Numbered from the stretch's first letter, positions 10,330-18,739 are shown. The stretch is DNA of 64,000 nt from Mycolicibacterium diernhoferi (GCF_019456655.1 NZ_CP080332.1:3596001-3660000); one strand, 5' to 3'. Translations and numbers: made by a program. Notes: a model not told the origin generated them from the sequence alone.

Positions 10330-11331
10330 CTATTCGGCCTTGATCTCGGCGGCGACCTCGGCGAGCACCTGCACGGTCCGCAGCCGGGATTCGACGCTGT
10401 CGGTGGTGGGAAACGCGGCGAAACAATCGATCCCGAGTTCTGCCATCGTCTTCAGATGGTCACGCACTACCGATTTGTCGCCGCACAGTGACATCCGCCG
10501 GACAAAGTCGTCCGGCAGCAGTCGGGCGGCGTCGGCGGCCTCTTGGAATTCTCCCCCGCCGTATGCGGACTTGACCCGCTGCGCGATGTCCTCGGGCAGT
10601 CCGGCCAGTCGGCAGTACTCGGGAGCGGTCTGTGGGAACCAGGCCGCGATGGTGCGACCGGCCGCCAGGGCGATCTCCTCGTCATCGTCGATGGCGCCGT
10701 ACCCGAAAACGGTGATCGACGGACGGGCATCACGCCCTGCCTTCTCGGCACCACGCTCGATGTGGCTGATCGCGTACTGCAGGCCCTCGGGGTGCAGACC
10801 GGCCAGCAGGATGACGCCGTCGGCGACGCGGCCGGCCATCTCCAGCGTCTTGGGCCCACTCGCCGATACATAGAGCGGGATCTGCGCCGGCGCGCCATAC
10901 CGGACGTGAGCCTTGTCGAGACTGAATCCGTTTGCCTCCCAGGTGACTTCTTCACCCGCCCAGAGTCTCCGGGTGGCCGTGATCGCGTCCTCCAGGACGG
11001 CCAGCCTGGCGGGTTTGTATCCCAACGCCAGCAGCGGTCGGTCCCCGGCTCCGATCCCGTACCGGAACCGTCCGCGGGATATCTCGTGCTGGGTCAGGGC
11101 CGCAACCGCGCTCACCCCGGGATGCCTGGTGATCGGGTTGGTGACAGCCGTGCCGATAGTCATCGTGCGGCTGTGCAGCGCGGCCAGCGTCGCGAACGAG
11201 TAGCAGCACTTCGCGTGCATGGAGGAATCGGTCAACCACAACTGGTCGATGCCCCAGCCTTCCATGGCGGTGACGATGCCGCCGAATTCATCTGCGGCGT
11301 AGACGGGTTGCAGGGCTGCTCCCACAAGCAT
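10330..11331 (-). CDS. Luciferase-like (LLM class) flavin/F420 oxidoreductase
   Basis: TIM-barrel oxidoreductase of 333 residues, in the range of F420-dependent methylenetetrahydromethanopterin-reductase-like enzymes. Family marks: IDQLWLTDSSMHAKCC near residue 30, IGTAVTNPITRHPGVSA, GRFRYGIGAGD, and PLYVSASGPKTLEMAG, all conserved loops around the cofactor. Second gene of the minus operon, six bases from the M29-like gene. Within the cluster it is the only obvious redox enzyme and may oxygenate or reduce the imported substrate; monooxygenases of this class (for example RutA) open pyrimidine rings, which would fit, but that is inference. Confidence 0.82.
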   Translation of the reverse strand: MLVGAALQPVYAADEFGGIVTAMEGWGIDQLWLTDSSMHAKCCYSFATLAALHSRTMTIGTAVTNPITRHPGVSAVAALTQHEISRGRFRYGIGAGDRPLLALGYKPARLAVLEDAITATRRLWAGEEVTWEANGFSLDKAHVRYGAPAQIPLYVSASGPKTLEMAGRVADGVILLAGLHPEGLQYAISHIERGAEKAGRDARPSITVFGYGAIDDDEEIALAAGRTIAAWFPQTAPEYCRLAGLPEDIAQRVKSAYGGGEFQEAADAARLLPDDFVRRMSLCGDKSVVRDHLKTMAELGIDCFAAFPTTDSVESRLRTVQVLAEVAAEIKAE

Positions 11332-11354
11332 GGCGAAATGTCCTTGTCTCGATG

Positions 11355-12575
11355 TCAGAGGGTGTCGCGGGTGGGGTCCGGGGACATGCTCAGCGCCGCG
11401 AACATGGCGTATGCGCGGGCCGCCTCCACGATCTCGTCCACGGTCAGGTGCTCGTTCGCCGCGTAGGCGCGCTCAGAGCCCGGACCGAAGATGATGGTGG
11501 GAACCTGGTGCCCGACACTGGAAGTGTCGCCCAACCAATTGCCTACCGAGACCGGTGATTCGTGTCCGCGGACTGCGGCCAACGCCCGGATCATGGTGGC
11601 GGCCACCTCATCGTCGCGCTTCACCAGGTAACCGTCCTTGACGTCGGCGAGCACCACCTCGGCCTGGAACCGCGGGTCGCGTTCCCGCGCACCGTCCAAA
11701 CAGCGGTCGATCTCGGCGCGTACCTGCTCGATCGTCACGCCCGGCTGCGGCCGGCAGTCCACCCGGATGACGCATTCGTCGGGAATCATCGACGGCCCGC
11801 CGGGTGGCAGCCCGCCGTACACCCGGCCTGGCACCATGTAGGTCTCCGGGCCGAACAGTTCAAGCACCCAGTCCTCAAGCTGCGGCTCCAGTTTCGACGC
11901 GTCCAGTTCGATGATGGCGTGTGCGGCAAGGAGGTTCGCATTGATCGCGGTCGGCTTATGGCAGGTGTGGGCGCTCAGTCCGCGCACGGTGATGTCGAAG
12001 TAGTACCGGCCGCGATGACCCAGATAAACCTGACTGCCCGAGCACTCGCCGAGCACCGCCAGATCGGCATCGTGATGCGCAAAGTACTCGATGGCCCCGC
12101 GCTGGTCGCCCATGTGATCGACGACGCCGGCGAAGGCCAGTCTGCCGTTGAGTTCGATTCCACTGGCGCGCAGGGCTTCCATGGCGATCAGCTGGCATAC
12201 CAGGGCCGCCTTCATGTCCATGATTCCTTGGCCGTAGATCGCGCCGTCGATCAACTCCCCCGAGTACGGTTCGGTGAGCGTCCATCCGTGCGACGGCGGC
12301 TTGGTGTCGATGTGCCCGGTCAGCACCACGGTCCGGCCACCGGTACCGAAATCGATGTGTCCGGTGGCGTTCGGCCGATCCGGGAGGACGGGCTGGGATG
12401 CCGCTGCATCGAATCCGGATCTGCGCATCATGTCCACGAGGTAGGCCGAGTACGCACCTTCCTCGCCCAGCACGCTGGGGATCCGGCAGATTTCCTGCAC
12501 GGTCGTCACCAGCCGGTCGATGTCGATGTGCTTGTCGACGATGGCCAACGTCTGAGCATCGGATGTCGCTATCAC
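11355..12575 (-). CDS. M20-family metallohydrolase (ArgE/DapE-like) with altered active site
   Basis: About 406 residues; catalytic alpha/beta domain split by a dimerisation domain. Metal ligands His88 and Asp90 (LTGHIDTKPP), Asp120 (GIMDMKAAL), a Glu in LGECSGSQV and the C-terminal His in ANEHLTVDEI are present. The usual Glu-Glu pair (general base plus ligand) reads Asp153-His154 in VVDHMGDQRG. The start is GTG at 12575, chosen because a perfect GAGGAGG site lies eight bases upstream; an in-frame TTG at 12602 would place that site inside the gene. First gene of the five-gene operon, divergent from the ABC importer. It probably cleaves an amide or carbamoyl bond of the imported compound. Confidence 0.82.
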   Translation of the reverse strand: MIATSDAQTLAIVDKHIDIDRLVTTVQEICRIPSVLGEEGAYSAYLVDMMRRSGFDAAASQPVLPDRPNATGHIDFGTGGRTVVLTGHIDTKPPSHGWTLTEPYSGELIDGAIYGQGIMDMKAALVCQLIAMEALRASGIELNGRLAFAGVVDHMGDQRGAIEYFAHHDADLAVLGECSGSQVYLGHRGRYYFDITVRGLSAHTCHKPTAINANLLAAHAIIELDASKLEPQLEDWVLELFGPETYMVPGRVYGGLPPGGPSMIPDECVIRVDCRPQPGVTIEQVRAEIDRCLDGARERDPRFQAEVVLADVKDGYLVKRDDEVAATMIRALAAVRGHESPVSVGNWLGDTSSVGHQVPTIIFGPGSERAYAANEHLTVDEIVEAARAYAMFAALSMSPDPTRDTL

Positions 12576-12600
12576 GCCAGTTTCCTCCTCGATTAACGAC

Positions 12601-12630
12601 AATATATGAGCGGCTGCCGAACACAGTCAA
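12601..12630 (-). promoter_or_regulatory. Promoter of the five-gene catabolic operon
   Basis: TTGACT (12630-12625) and TATATT (12606-12601) on the minus strand, separated by 18 bases, a near-consensus vegetative promoter. It would give a leader of roughly 20 bases containing GAGGAGG before the GTG at 12575. Confidence 0.6.
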
Positions 12631-12792
12631 CTCGTAGACATCACATTAGTATCGCTTTGACATGGTCTTTTATCGCCGCGAGCGGCTCGTAACACAACGT
12701 TTTCTTCATTGAAACCGCAAGTAACCGATCGATTGAATACTATCGTCAAGATTCGATTGACCGTCCGTACCCACTTGGAGGATCCCGCGCCC
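12631..12792. promoter_or_regulatory. AT-richer divergent control region of the import/catabolic cluster
   Basis: Noticeably lower GC than its surroundings. It contains CGATTGA twice (12730-12736, 12754-12760), and a TTGA...TCAA inverted repeat (12733-12749) that encloses a possible -10 box TACTAT (12738-12743) for the plus-strand importer operon. These are candidate binding sites for the GntR regulator at 15605-16270. A GGAGG site precedes the lipoprotein ATG. Confidence 0.4.
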
Positions 12793-13887
12793 ATGAAGAT
12801 GTCCACCTGGGTCGCCGCCAGCGCGGCCGCCGCAACCGCCCTCGCTCTTGCCGGGTGCTCATCCGGCAAGACTTCGGAATCCAGCACCGATGCCGACGGA
12901 GCCACGGCCGCCACACTGATGCTTCCGTTCCCCCGCGGAATCTTCTGGTCCCCGTTGGTCGTCGCGGAAGAGCAGGGCTACTTCGCCGACGAAGGGTTGG
13001 ATCTGACCATCGAAGAGGCCGACGGCTCAGGCTTTGTCACGCAGCAGTTGATCTCCGGCAATCTCGACTACGGCTTCTCCGGCGCGGCCAGTGCCGTGGT
13101 GGCCGCCGAGAAGGATCCCAACCTGCGCATTCCGATGTGCTACCCGGCCAGCAATATCTTCATCATCGTGACCCCTGAGGGGTCGGACGTCGCCTCGGTG
13201 GCCGATCTGCGCGGCAAGACGCTCGGGATCACCGAGGCCGGCGGCGGCGAGGAGCCGATCGTGAACGCGGCGTTGGCCGAAGCCGGGATGAAGCCTGGAG
13301 CCGACGTCACCCTGCTGCCGATCGGCGGTGCGGGCCCGCAGTCGCTGACCGCCTTGCAGAACGGGACGGTGGACGCCTACGCCACCAGCTTCGCCGATCT
13401 GGCCACCTTCACCGCGGCCGGAAACAAATTCACCGATATCACCCCGAGCTCGCTGGACGTCATTCCCGGCGACTGCATGGTGACCACCGCCGCAGCCTTG
13501 GCCGATCCCGCCAAGCGGGAGATCGGCGTCAAGATCGCCCGCGCCTACACCAAGGGCGCAGCATTCATCGACGCCAATCCCGAAGGTGCACTGGACATCG
13601 TGTGCAAGGCGGTGCCGGAGGAATGCACCGACATGAACTACGCGAAGGTGTACTTCGACGAGGTCCGCCGCTACGCCGGCAACTACCAGCCCGGTACCCC
13701 GTACGGCGCGGTGACCGCTGACGGCTGGGAGACCACCGTGAAGGTGTTAGCCGATTCCGGGGTGATCGAAGGCACCGTCGACCCCGTCGCCATCGGCACC
13801 GGCGAGGACATCGCCGACCTCCAGTCCGAATACTCCGACATCGACCTGCCCGCCGTACAAAAGGATGCACAGCAGTATGCGCCGTGA
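12793..13887 (+). CDS. ABC importer substrate-binding lipoprotein (NMT1/SsuA-like)
   Basis: Extracytoplasmic solute-binding protein anchored by lipid. The N-terminus is a lipoprotein signal with lipobox LALAGC (Cys about residue 21) followed by a Ser/Thr-rich linker. The mature part has NMT1/THI5-like features such as IFWSPLVVAEEQGYF, LDLTIEEADGSGF and LRGKTLGITEAGGGEEPIV. 364 residues from the ATG at 12793 with GGAGG upstream. This class binds small organic substrates (taurine, sulfonates, nitrate, thiamine pyrimidine precursors). Its stop lies within the ATPase gene start, so it is coupled to the transporter. Substrate unknown. Confidence 0.88.
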   Translation: MKMSTWVAASAAAATALALAGCSSGKTSESSTDADGATAATLMLPFPRGIFWSPLVVAEEQGYFADEGLDLTIEEADGSGFVTQQLISGNLDYGFSGAASAVVAAEKDPNLRIPMCYPASNIFIIVTPEGSDVASVADLRGKTLGITEAGGGEEPIVNAALAEAGMKPGADVTLLPIGGAGPQSLTALQNGTVDAYATSFADLATFTAAGNKFTDITPSSLDVIPGDCMVTTAAALADPAKREIGVKIARAYTKGAAFIDANPEGALDIVCKAVPEECTDMNYAKVYFDEVRRYAGNYQPGTPYGAVTADGWETTVKVLADSGVIEGTVDPVAIGTGEDIADLQSEYSDIDLPAVQKDAQQYAP

Positions 13888-14689
13888 GGCAGTCTCGGCC
13901 CGGATCACGACCGGTGACCACACGGCCACCGGCTCCGCGATCCGGGTCGAGGCGGTGACCAAGGTCTACCGGAGCGACAGTGGCCCGGTGGCTGCGCTGG
14001 ACCGGATCGACCTCGACATCGCCGAGGGCGAGTTCGTCTCTCTGCTCGGCCCCAGCGGCTGCGGAAAATCCACCCTGCTGCACATCGTGGCGGGCCTCAC
14101 CGAAGCCACCTCCGGCCGGGTCAGCATCGCAGGCAGCCCGGCGAGGGCGGACCGCACCGACGTGTCGATCATGTTGCAACGCCCCGTGCTCTTTCCCTGG
14201 AAGAACGTGCTGGAAAACGTGATGTTGCCGGCCAAGCTGCAGGGCAGCACTGCGTCGGAGGCCAAGGATGCAGCCATGCATTTCCTGGAGCTCACCGGTC
14301 TGGGCGATTTCGCGACCAAACAGGTGTGGGAGCTGTCAGGTGGAATGAAACAGCGAGTCAGCCTGGCCCGCGCGCTCGCCACCGACCCGCCGGTACTACT
14401 GATGGACGAGCCGTTCTCGGCCCTCGACGAATTCACAAGGGAGCGACTGAATGTCGAGCTTGCGCGTCTGCACGACGAGCATGGCCGCACGACCTTGTTC
14501 GTGACGCACAACATCACCGAAGCGGTGTTCCTGTCCGACCGGATCGTCACCATGAGACCTCGGCCCGGTGGCGTCGTCGACGTCATCGACATCGCGCTGC
14601 CCCGTCCGCGTACCGCCAGTCAGGCCACCTCAGCGGCTGCCATCGAGCTCGCGGCCGAGGTTCGTGGCTCCATCGCCGCCTATCTGTGA
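13877..14689 (+). CDS. ABC importer ATPase (SsuB/TauB-like)
   Basis: Cytoplasmic nucleotide-binding subunit, about 270 residues. Walker A GPSGCGKST, Q-loop IMLQRPVLFPW, signature LSGGMKQRV, Walker B LLMDEPFSALDE and switch His in FVTHNITEAV are all intact. The gene overlaps the end of the lipoprotein gene by 11 bases; ATG 13877 preferred over ATG 13865 because of an AAGGA site at better distance. It powers the permease encoded next. Confidence 0.92.
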   Translation: MRREAVSARITTGDHTATGSAIRVEAVTKVYRSDSGPVAALDRIDLDIAEGEFVSLLGPSGCGKSTLLHIVAGLTEATSGRVSIAGSPARADRTDVSIMLQRPVLFPWKNVLENVMLPAKLQGSTASEAKDAAMHFLELTGLGDFATKQVWELSGGMKQRVSLARALATDPPVLLMDEPFSALDEFTRERLNVELARLHDEHGRTTLFVTHNITEAVFLSDRIVTMRPRPGGVVDVIDIALPRPRTASQATSAAAIELAAEVRGSIAAYL

Positions 14690-14705
14690 ACGTGAGGAGA
14701 TGATC

Positions 14706-15524
14706 ATGAGCTCGCCGGACAGCACCTTCACCCAACCGGTCCTGCCACCGGAACCCAGCCGGGCATCCTCGATTTGGCGCCGGACCTGGCCCCCGACCTC
14801 GGTAGTGCTGACGATCATCGCGATCTGGGAAACGGTGGTCACCCTCGACTGGGTGAACCAGCTCATCCTGCCGGCACCGTCGGCGATCATGAGCAGTCTG
14901 GCTGCAATGATCACCGAACCGTTCTTCTGGGAGGCCGCACAAGCCACCATGACCGAGACCCTGGCAGGGTTTCTCATCGGCATCGTGACGGCCTGGGTGC
15001 TGGGCACCCTGCTCGGCATGTCGGACCTGGCGAGACGGGCCCTGTACCCCATCGTCGTCGCATTCCAGATCACCCCGCGAATTGCGTTCGCACCGATCTT
15101 CCTGACCTGGTTCGGCTTCGGCCTCGAGTCGAAGATCGTTATGGCAGCAACCATTTGCTTCTTCCCGCTGCTGCTCAATGTGCTCGTCGGGATGGAGACG
15201 GTGGATCGCGACGCCCGTACCCTCATGCGGTCGTTCGGCGCCAGCCGCTGGCAGGAGTACCGCGAACTCACCCTGCCGGCCTCCCTGCCGCTGATTCTTG
15301 CCGGCATCAAGAACGCGGTCACCCTGGCGCTGATCGGTGCCATCGTCGCCGAATTCGTCGGTGCTTCGGTCGGAATGGGCGTACTGTCCAAGACCTTCAG
15401 CTTCCAGCTCGATGTCGCGTCCTCGTTCGCCGTGATCATCGCGCTGATGTTCTTCGGTCTGGTGCTCTACGGCATCGTCGAGCTCATCGACAAGAAGCTC
15501 GTCTATTGGCGGGATCGCTCTTGA
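14706..15524 (+). CDS. ABC importer permease (SsuC/TauC-like)
   Basis: Inner-membrane subunit, about 272 residues with six predicted membrane segments and the cytoplasmic EAA-type loop (YRELTLPASLPLILAGIKNA) that docks on the ATPase. Start ATG 14706, seven bases after GAGGAG; an in-frame ATG two codons earlier overlaps that site. Third gene of the importer operon. It probably works as a homodimer because only one permease gene is present. Confidence 0.9.
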   Translation: MSSPDSTFTQPVLPPEPSRASSIWRRTWPPTSVVLTIIAIWETVVTLDWVNQLILPAPSAIMSSLAAMITEPFFWEAAQATMTETLAGFLIGIVTAWVLGTLLGMSDLARRALYPIVVAFQITPRIAFAPIFLTWFGFGLESKIVMAATICFFPLLLNVLVGMETVDRDARTLMRSFGASRWQEYRELTLPASLPLILAGIKNAVTLALIGAIVAEFVGASVGMGVLSKTFSFQLDVASSFAVIIALMFFGLVLYGIVELIDKKLVYWRDRS

Positions 15525-15604
15525 CCGCCGAATCAACTATCATCACCGGTTCATCGACCGTGTCAGGGTCGACAGTTCCTCCGAACTCGAGCGCAGGGCC
15601 TTCG

Positions 15605-16270
15605 ATGGATCTTCAACAGGTTAAAGACCGTGTCTACCAACGGCTTCGCGAGGACCTCATCTCTCAGGAGATCCCTCCCGGCGCAGCGCTCAAAGAAATC
15701 CCGCTCTCCGAACGGTTCGGGGTGAGCAAGACTCCGATCAGGGAAGCCCTGGCTCGTCTGGAAAGTGACGGCCTCGTCGAAATCGCCCCGTACCGGGGGG
15801 CCCGCGCCAAGTGGTACACCGCGCGCGACTTCGACCACCTCTACGAGGCACGGTTCGTCGTCCAGGCCGAATGCCTGCAACGGATCACCGAGAACCCGGA
15901 CTCACCGGCCGCCAAGGCCCTGCTGGCCAACGTCCAACGTTCCACGGAACTGCTGGCGGCCGAGCAGTACGACGAACTCGTCACCGAGATCGACCGGTTC
16001 GACGAGATCCTGTTCAGCGCGATCGACAACGATGTCCTCCGCGAAGTCATCGACCGGATCGCGACGCACTTTCGCCGCATCGGCCGGAACACTATGACCG
16101 AGGCCCGATTCAAGTCCTCCGTCGAGGAGCACAACGAGATCGTGAAGGCCGCCCGGGACGGCAATCAGAAGCGGGCCAGGGATCGGCTGCTCAGGCACAG
16201 TGACCACACCAAAGCCGATCTGCTCGCCCTCTTACGCTCGACCGAAGAGGGCATGGTTGCGGACTCGTAA
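15605..16270 (+). CDS. GntR-family regulator with FCD domain, linked to importer cluster
   Basis: About 221 residues. Winged helix at residues 1-70 (PLSERFGVSKTPIREALARL), then an FCD helical effector domain. ATG 15605 is used; weaker GTG/TTG starts upstream (for example 15559) would add residues of no family resemblance. Located last in the importer operon, so it probably regulates it and the divergent enzyme operon, with the imported compound or a metabolite as effector. Distinct from the gluconate regulator at 3982-4701. Confidence 0.83.
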   Translation: MDLQQVKDRVYQRLREDLISQEIPPGAALKEIPLSERFGVSKTPIREALARLESDGLVEIAPYRGARAKWYTARDFDHLYEARFVVQAECLQRITENPDSPAAKALLANVQRSTELLAAEQYDELVTEIDRFDEILFSAIDNDVLREVIDRIATHFRRIGRNTMTEARFKSSVEEHNEIVKAARDGNQKRARDRLLRHSDHTKADLLALLRSTEEGMVADS

Positions 16271-16300
16271 CGGCCTTCCGCCACGCCACCCGAGCACGTA

Positions 16301-16316
16301 GACAACGTTCGTTGTC
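16301..16316. promoter_or_regulatory. Perfect palindromic operator before DUF2236/acyl-CoA dehydrogenase operon
   Basis: GACAACG-TT-CGTTGTC: two seven-base arms around two bases, 49 bases before the ATG of the next gene. Size and spacing fit a TetR-family operator. No TetR gene is adjacent, so the regulator must be elsewhere. Confidence 0.5.
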
Positions 16317-16364
16317 AGGCATATCGTGGCCAGACACCGTAGTTCAAGGGTCAACGAGGACGCC

Positions 16365-17429
16365 ATGACTGCAGCACAAGATTCCGCACCGTCCAGCGAG
16401 CAGGCGGCCATCCCGCTCGGCCCCGATTCCCTGACCTGGAAGTACTTCGGTGACCTGCGCACCGGACTGCTCGGGGTATGGGTCGGTTCGATCCAGAACA
16501 TGTATCCCGAACTCGGCGCCGGCGTCGAGGACCACTCGATCCTGCTGCGTGAGCCGCTGCAGCGGGTCGCCCGCTCGGTGTACCCGATCATGGGCGTGGT
16601 CTACGACGGGGACCGCGCCGCGCAGACCGGTGAGCAGATCAAGGGCTTCCACAAGGACATCAAGGGCACCGACGGGCAGGGACGCCGCTACCACGCGCTC
16701 AACCCGGACACCTTCTACTGGGCGCACGCCACCTTCTTCATGCTCATCATCAAGACCGCCGAGTACTTCTGCGGCGGGCTGACCGAGGCCGAGAAGCACC
16801 AACTGTTCGACGAGCACGTGCAGTGGTACCGGATGTACGGCATGAGCATGCGCCCGGTGCCGGACAGCTGGGAGGACTTCCAGGTCTACTGGGACCGCAA
16901 GTGCCGCGAGGAGCTGGAGATCAACCAGGCCACCCTGGACATCTTCACCATGCGGATCCCCAAGCCCTGGTTCGTCCTGATGCCCACCGCGGTCTGGGAT
17001 CAGCTGTTCAAACCGATGGTCGACGCGCAGCGCTGGGTGGCCGCCGGGGTGTTCGATGCCCCGGTACGGGAGAAGGCCGGGATGCGCTGGACCCCCGGCG
17101 ACGAGATCCTGTTGCGGCTCCTGGGCAAGGCGGTCTCGGTGGCGTTCACCGCGGTACCCGACGAGATCCGGCTGCATCCGCGCGCGGTCGCCGCCTATCG
17201 GCGCGCCTCGGGCAGGGCACCCGCCGACGCCCCGCTGGTGGAGGCGCCCGGGTTCATGGCGCCGCCGCCGGATCGGCGCGGTCTGTCGATGCATTACCAA
17301 CCCCCACAGCGCTCCCTGTTGGACCGGGCGGGATCATTGGTGCACACCACCTTCTCGCTCGCCGGGCTGAGCCGACTCCCGTCGCTTCGCTCACCCCGGA
17401 AGCCGGAAGCCAATCGAGAGGTTGCTTGA
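16365..17429 (+). CDS. DUF2236 / MpaB-like oxygenase-type protein (Rv1645c-like)
   Basis: About 354 residues, soluble, of the family related to latex-clearing protein and MpaB-type haem oxygenases. Visible family features: REPLQRVARSVYPIMGVVYDG, FHKDIKGTD (candidate His), YWAHATFFMLIIKTAEYF with a further His, and WYRMYGMSMRPVPDSWEDF. Start ATG 16365 follows an ACGAGG site. The order next to tsnR matches M. tuberculosis. Operon with the acyl-CoA dehydrogenase just downstream (overlap or five-base gap depending on its start). Substrate unknown. Confidence 0.78.
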   Translation: MTAAQDSAPSSEQAAIPLGPDSLTWKYFGDLRTGLLGVWVGSIQNMYPELGAGVEDHSILLREPLQRVARSVYPIMGVVYDGDRAAQTGEQIKGFHKDIKGTDGQGRRYHALNPDTFYWAHATFFMLIIKTAEYFCGGLTEAEKHQLFDEHVQWYRMYGMSMRPVPDSWEDFQVYWDRKCREELEINQATLDIFTMRIPKPWFVLMPTAVWDQLFKPMVDAQRWVAAGVFDAPVREKAGMRWTPGDEILLRLLGKAVSVAFTAVPDEIRLHPRAVAAYRRASGRAPADAPLVEAPGFMAPPPDRRGLSMHYQPPQRSLLDRAGSLVHTTFSLAGLSRLPSLRSPRKPEANREVA

Positions 17430-17433
17430 CACG

Positions 17434-18675
17434 ATGCTGGAATGGTCTGACGTCGATATCGCCGTGCGCGATGCGGTACGGGAATTCATCGACAAGGAGA
17501 TCCGCCCGAATATCGATGCGCTGGAGAGCGGCGAGATGGAGCCCTACCCCATCGTCCGCAAGCTGTTCGCCACCTTCGGTATCGACCAGATGGCCAAGGA
17601 ATCGTTGGAGCGCAGGCTGTCTCGGCTGCGCGAGGGCGGCGACTCCGCCAAGACCCCGAAGGCGTCGGGGTCCATGTTCGGCGGCGGCCCCGACCAGGCC
17701 GGCATGGGTTTCGTGTTGATCAGCGAGTTGTGCCGGGTCTCCATGGGCATCGTCACCGGATTGGGTGTCAGCCTGGGCCTGACGGTACCGACCATCCAGA
17801 GCCGCGGCACCCTGGCCCAGCAGGAGCGCTGGCTGCCCGGCCTGGTGACCTACGAGAAGATCGGCGCCTGGGCCATCACCGAACCGGATTCCGGCTCGGA
17901 TGCCTTCGGCGGCATGAAGTCCTACGTCACCCGCGACGGCGACGACTACATCCTCAACGGGCAGAAGACATTCATCACCAACGGCCCCGACGCGGACGTG
18001 GTGGTGGTCTACGCAAAGCTCGACGAGCCGGGTGTCGACAAGCGCGACCGCAAGGTGCTGACCTTCGTCCTGGACAAGGGCATGGAGGGCTTCGTGCAGT
18101 CGAAGCCGTTCCACAAGATGGGCATTCATTCCTCACGCACCGGCGAGCTGTTCTTCAACAATGTGCGCCTGGGCCGCGACCGGCTGCTGGGTGAGACCGA
18201 GGACAACAAGTCCGGCGACGGCCGCGACAGCGCCCGGTCCAGCTTCTCCACCGAACGCATCGGGGTGGCGGCGATGGCGCTCGGCGTCATCGAGGAATGC
18301 CTGCGGCTGTCGGTCGATTACGCCAAGACCCGGGTGCTCTGGGGCAAGGAGATCGGCCAGTTCCAGCTGATCCAGCTGAAGCTGGCGAACATGGAAGTCG
18401 CCCGGATGAACGTGCGCAACATGCTGTTCCGCGTCATCGAGTCGGCCAAGGAGGGTAAGTCGATCTCACTGGCGGAGGCCTCGGCGATCAAGTGGTACTG
18501 CTCGCAGGCCGCCACCGATGTCGCGATGGAGGCTGTGCAGCTCTTCGGCGGCAACGGCTATATGAGCGAATACCGGGTGGAGCAGCTGGCCCGCGACGCC
18601 AAGTCGCTGATGATCTACGCCGGCAGCAACGAGGTCCAGATCACCCACGTGGCACGGGGACTGCTCAGCGACTGA
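17434..18675 (+). CDS. Acyl-CoA dehydrogenase family flavoprotein
   Basis: FAD enzyme of about 413 residues that would introduce a double bond alpha-beta to a CoA thioester. Family motifs: AITEPDSGSDAFGG, NGQKTFITNG, and C-terminal GGNGYMSEYRVEQLARDAK. In the loop where many members carry the catalytic Glu (YEGT/S) this protein reads IYAGSNEVQ, so the base is absent there; a Glu in STERIGVAAMALG lies where isovaleryl-CoA-type enzymes keep theirs. ATG 17434 chosen; TTG 17422 would overlap the previous gene. Cotranscribed with the DUF2236 gene. Confidence 0.88.
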   Translation: MLEWSDVDIAVRDAVREFIDKEIRPNIDALESGEMEPYPIVRKLFATFGIDQMAKESLERRLSRLREGGDSAKTPKASGSMFGGGPDQAGMGFVLISELCRVSMGIVTGLGVSLGLTVPTIQSRGTLAQQERWLPGLVTYEKIGAWAITEPDSGSDAFGGMKSYVTRDGDDYILNGQKTFITNGPDADVVVVYAKLDEPGVDKRDRKVLTFVLDKGMEGFVQSKPFHKMGIHSSRTGELFFNNVRLGRDRLLGETEDNKSGDGRDSARSSFSTERIGVAAMALGVIEECLRLSVDYAKTRVLWGKEIGQFQLIQLKLANMEVARMNVRNMLFRVIESAKEGKSISLAEASAIKWYCSQAATDVAMEAVQLFGGNGYMSEYRVEQLARDAKSLMIYAGSNEVQITHVARGLLSD

Positions 18676-18688
18676 TTCCGTCGAGAAA

Positions 18689-18730
18689 CACATCAGGGAC
18701 CGTTTCGCGTGACGCGACGTCCCTGGTGTG
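18689..18730. terminator. Convergent hairpin terminator
   Basis: Twelve-base arms CACATCAGGGAC (18689-18700) and GTCCCTGGTGTG (18719-18730) pair with one G-T wobble, with an inner TCGCG/CGCGA stem. Located between the plus-strand acyl-CoA dehydrogenase and the minus-strand tsnR, so it can serve both. No U-run is present. Confidence 0.6.
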
Positions 18731-18739
18731 AATCTCGCG

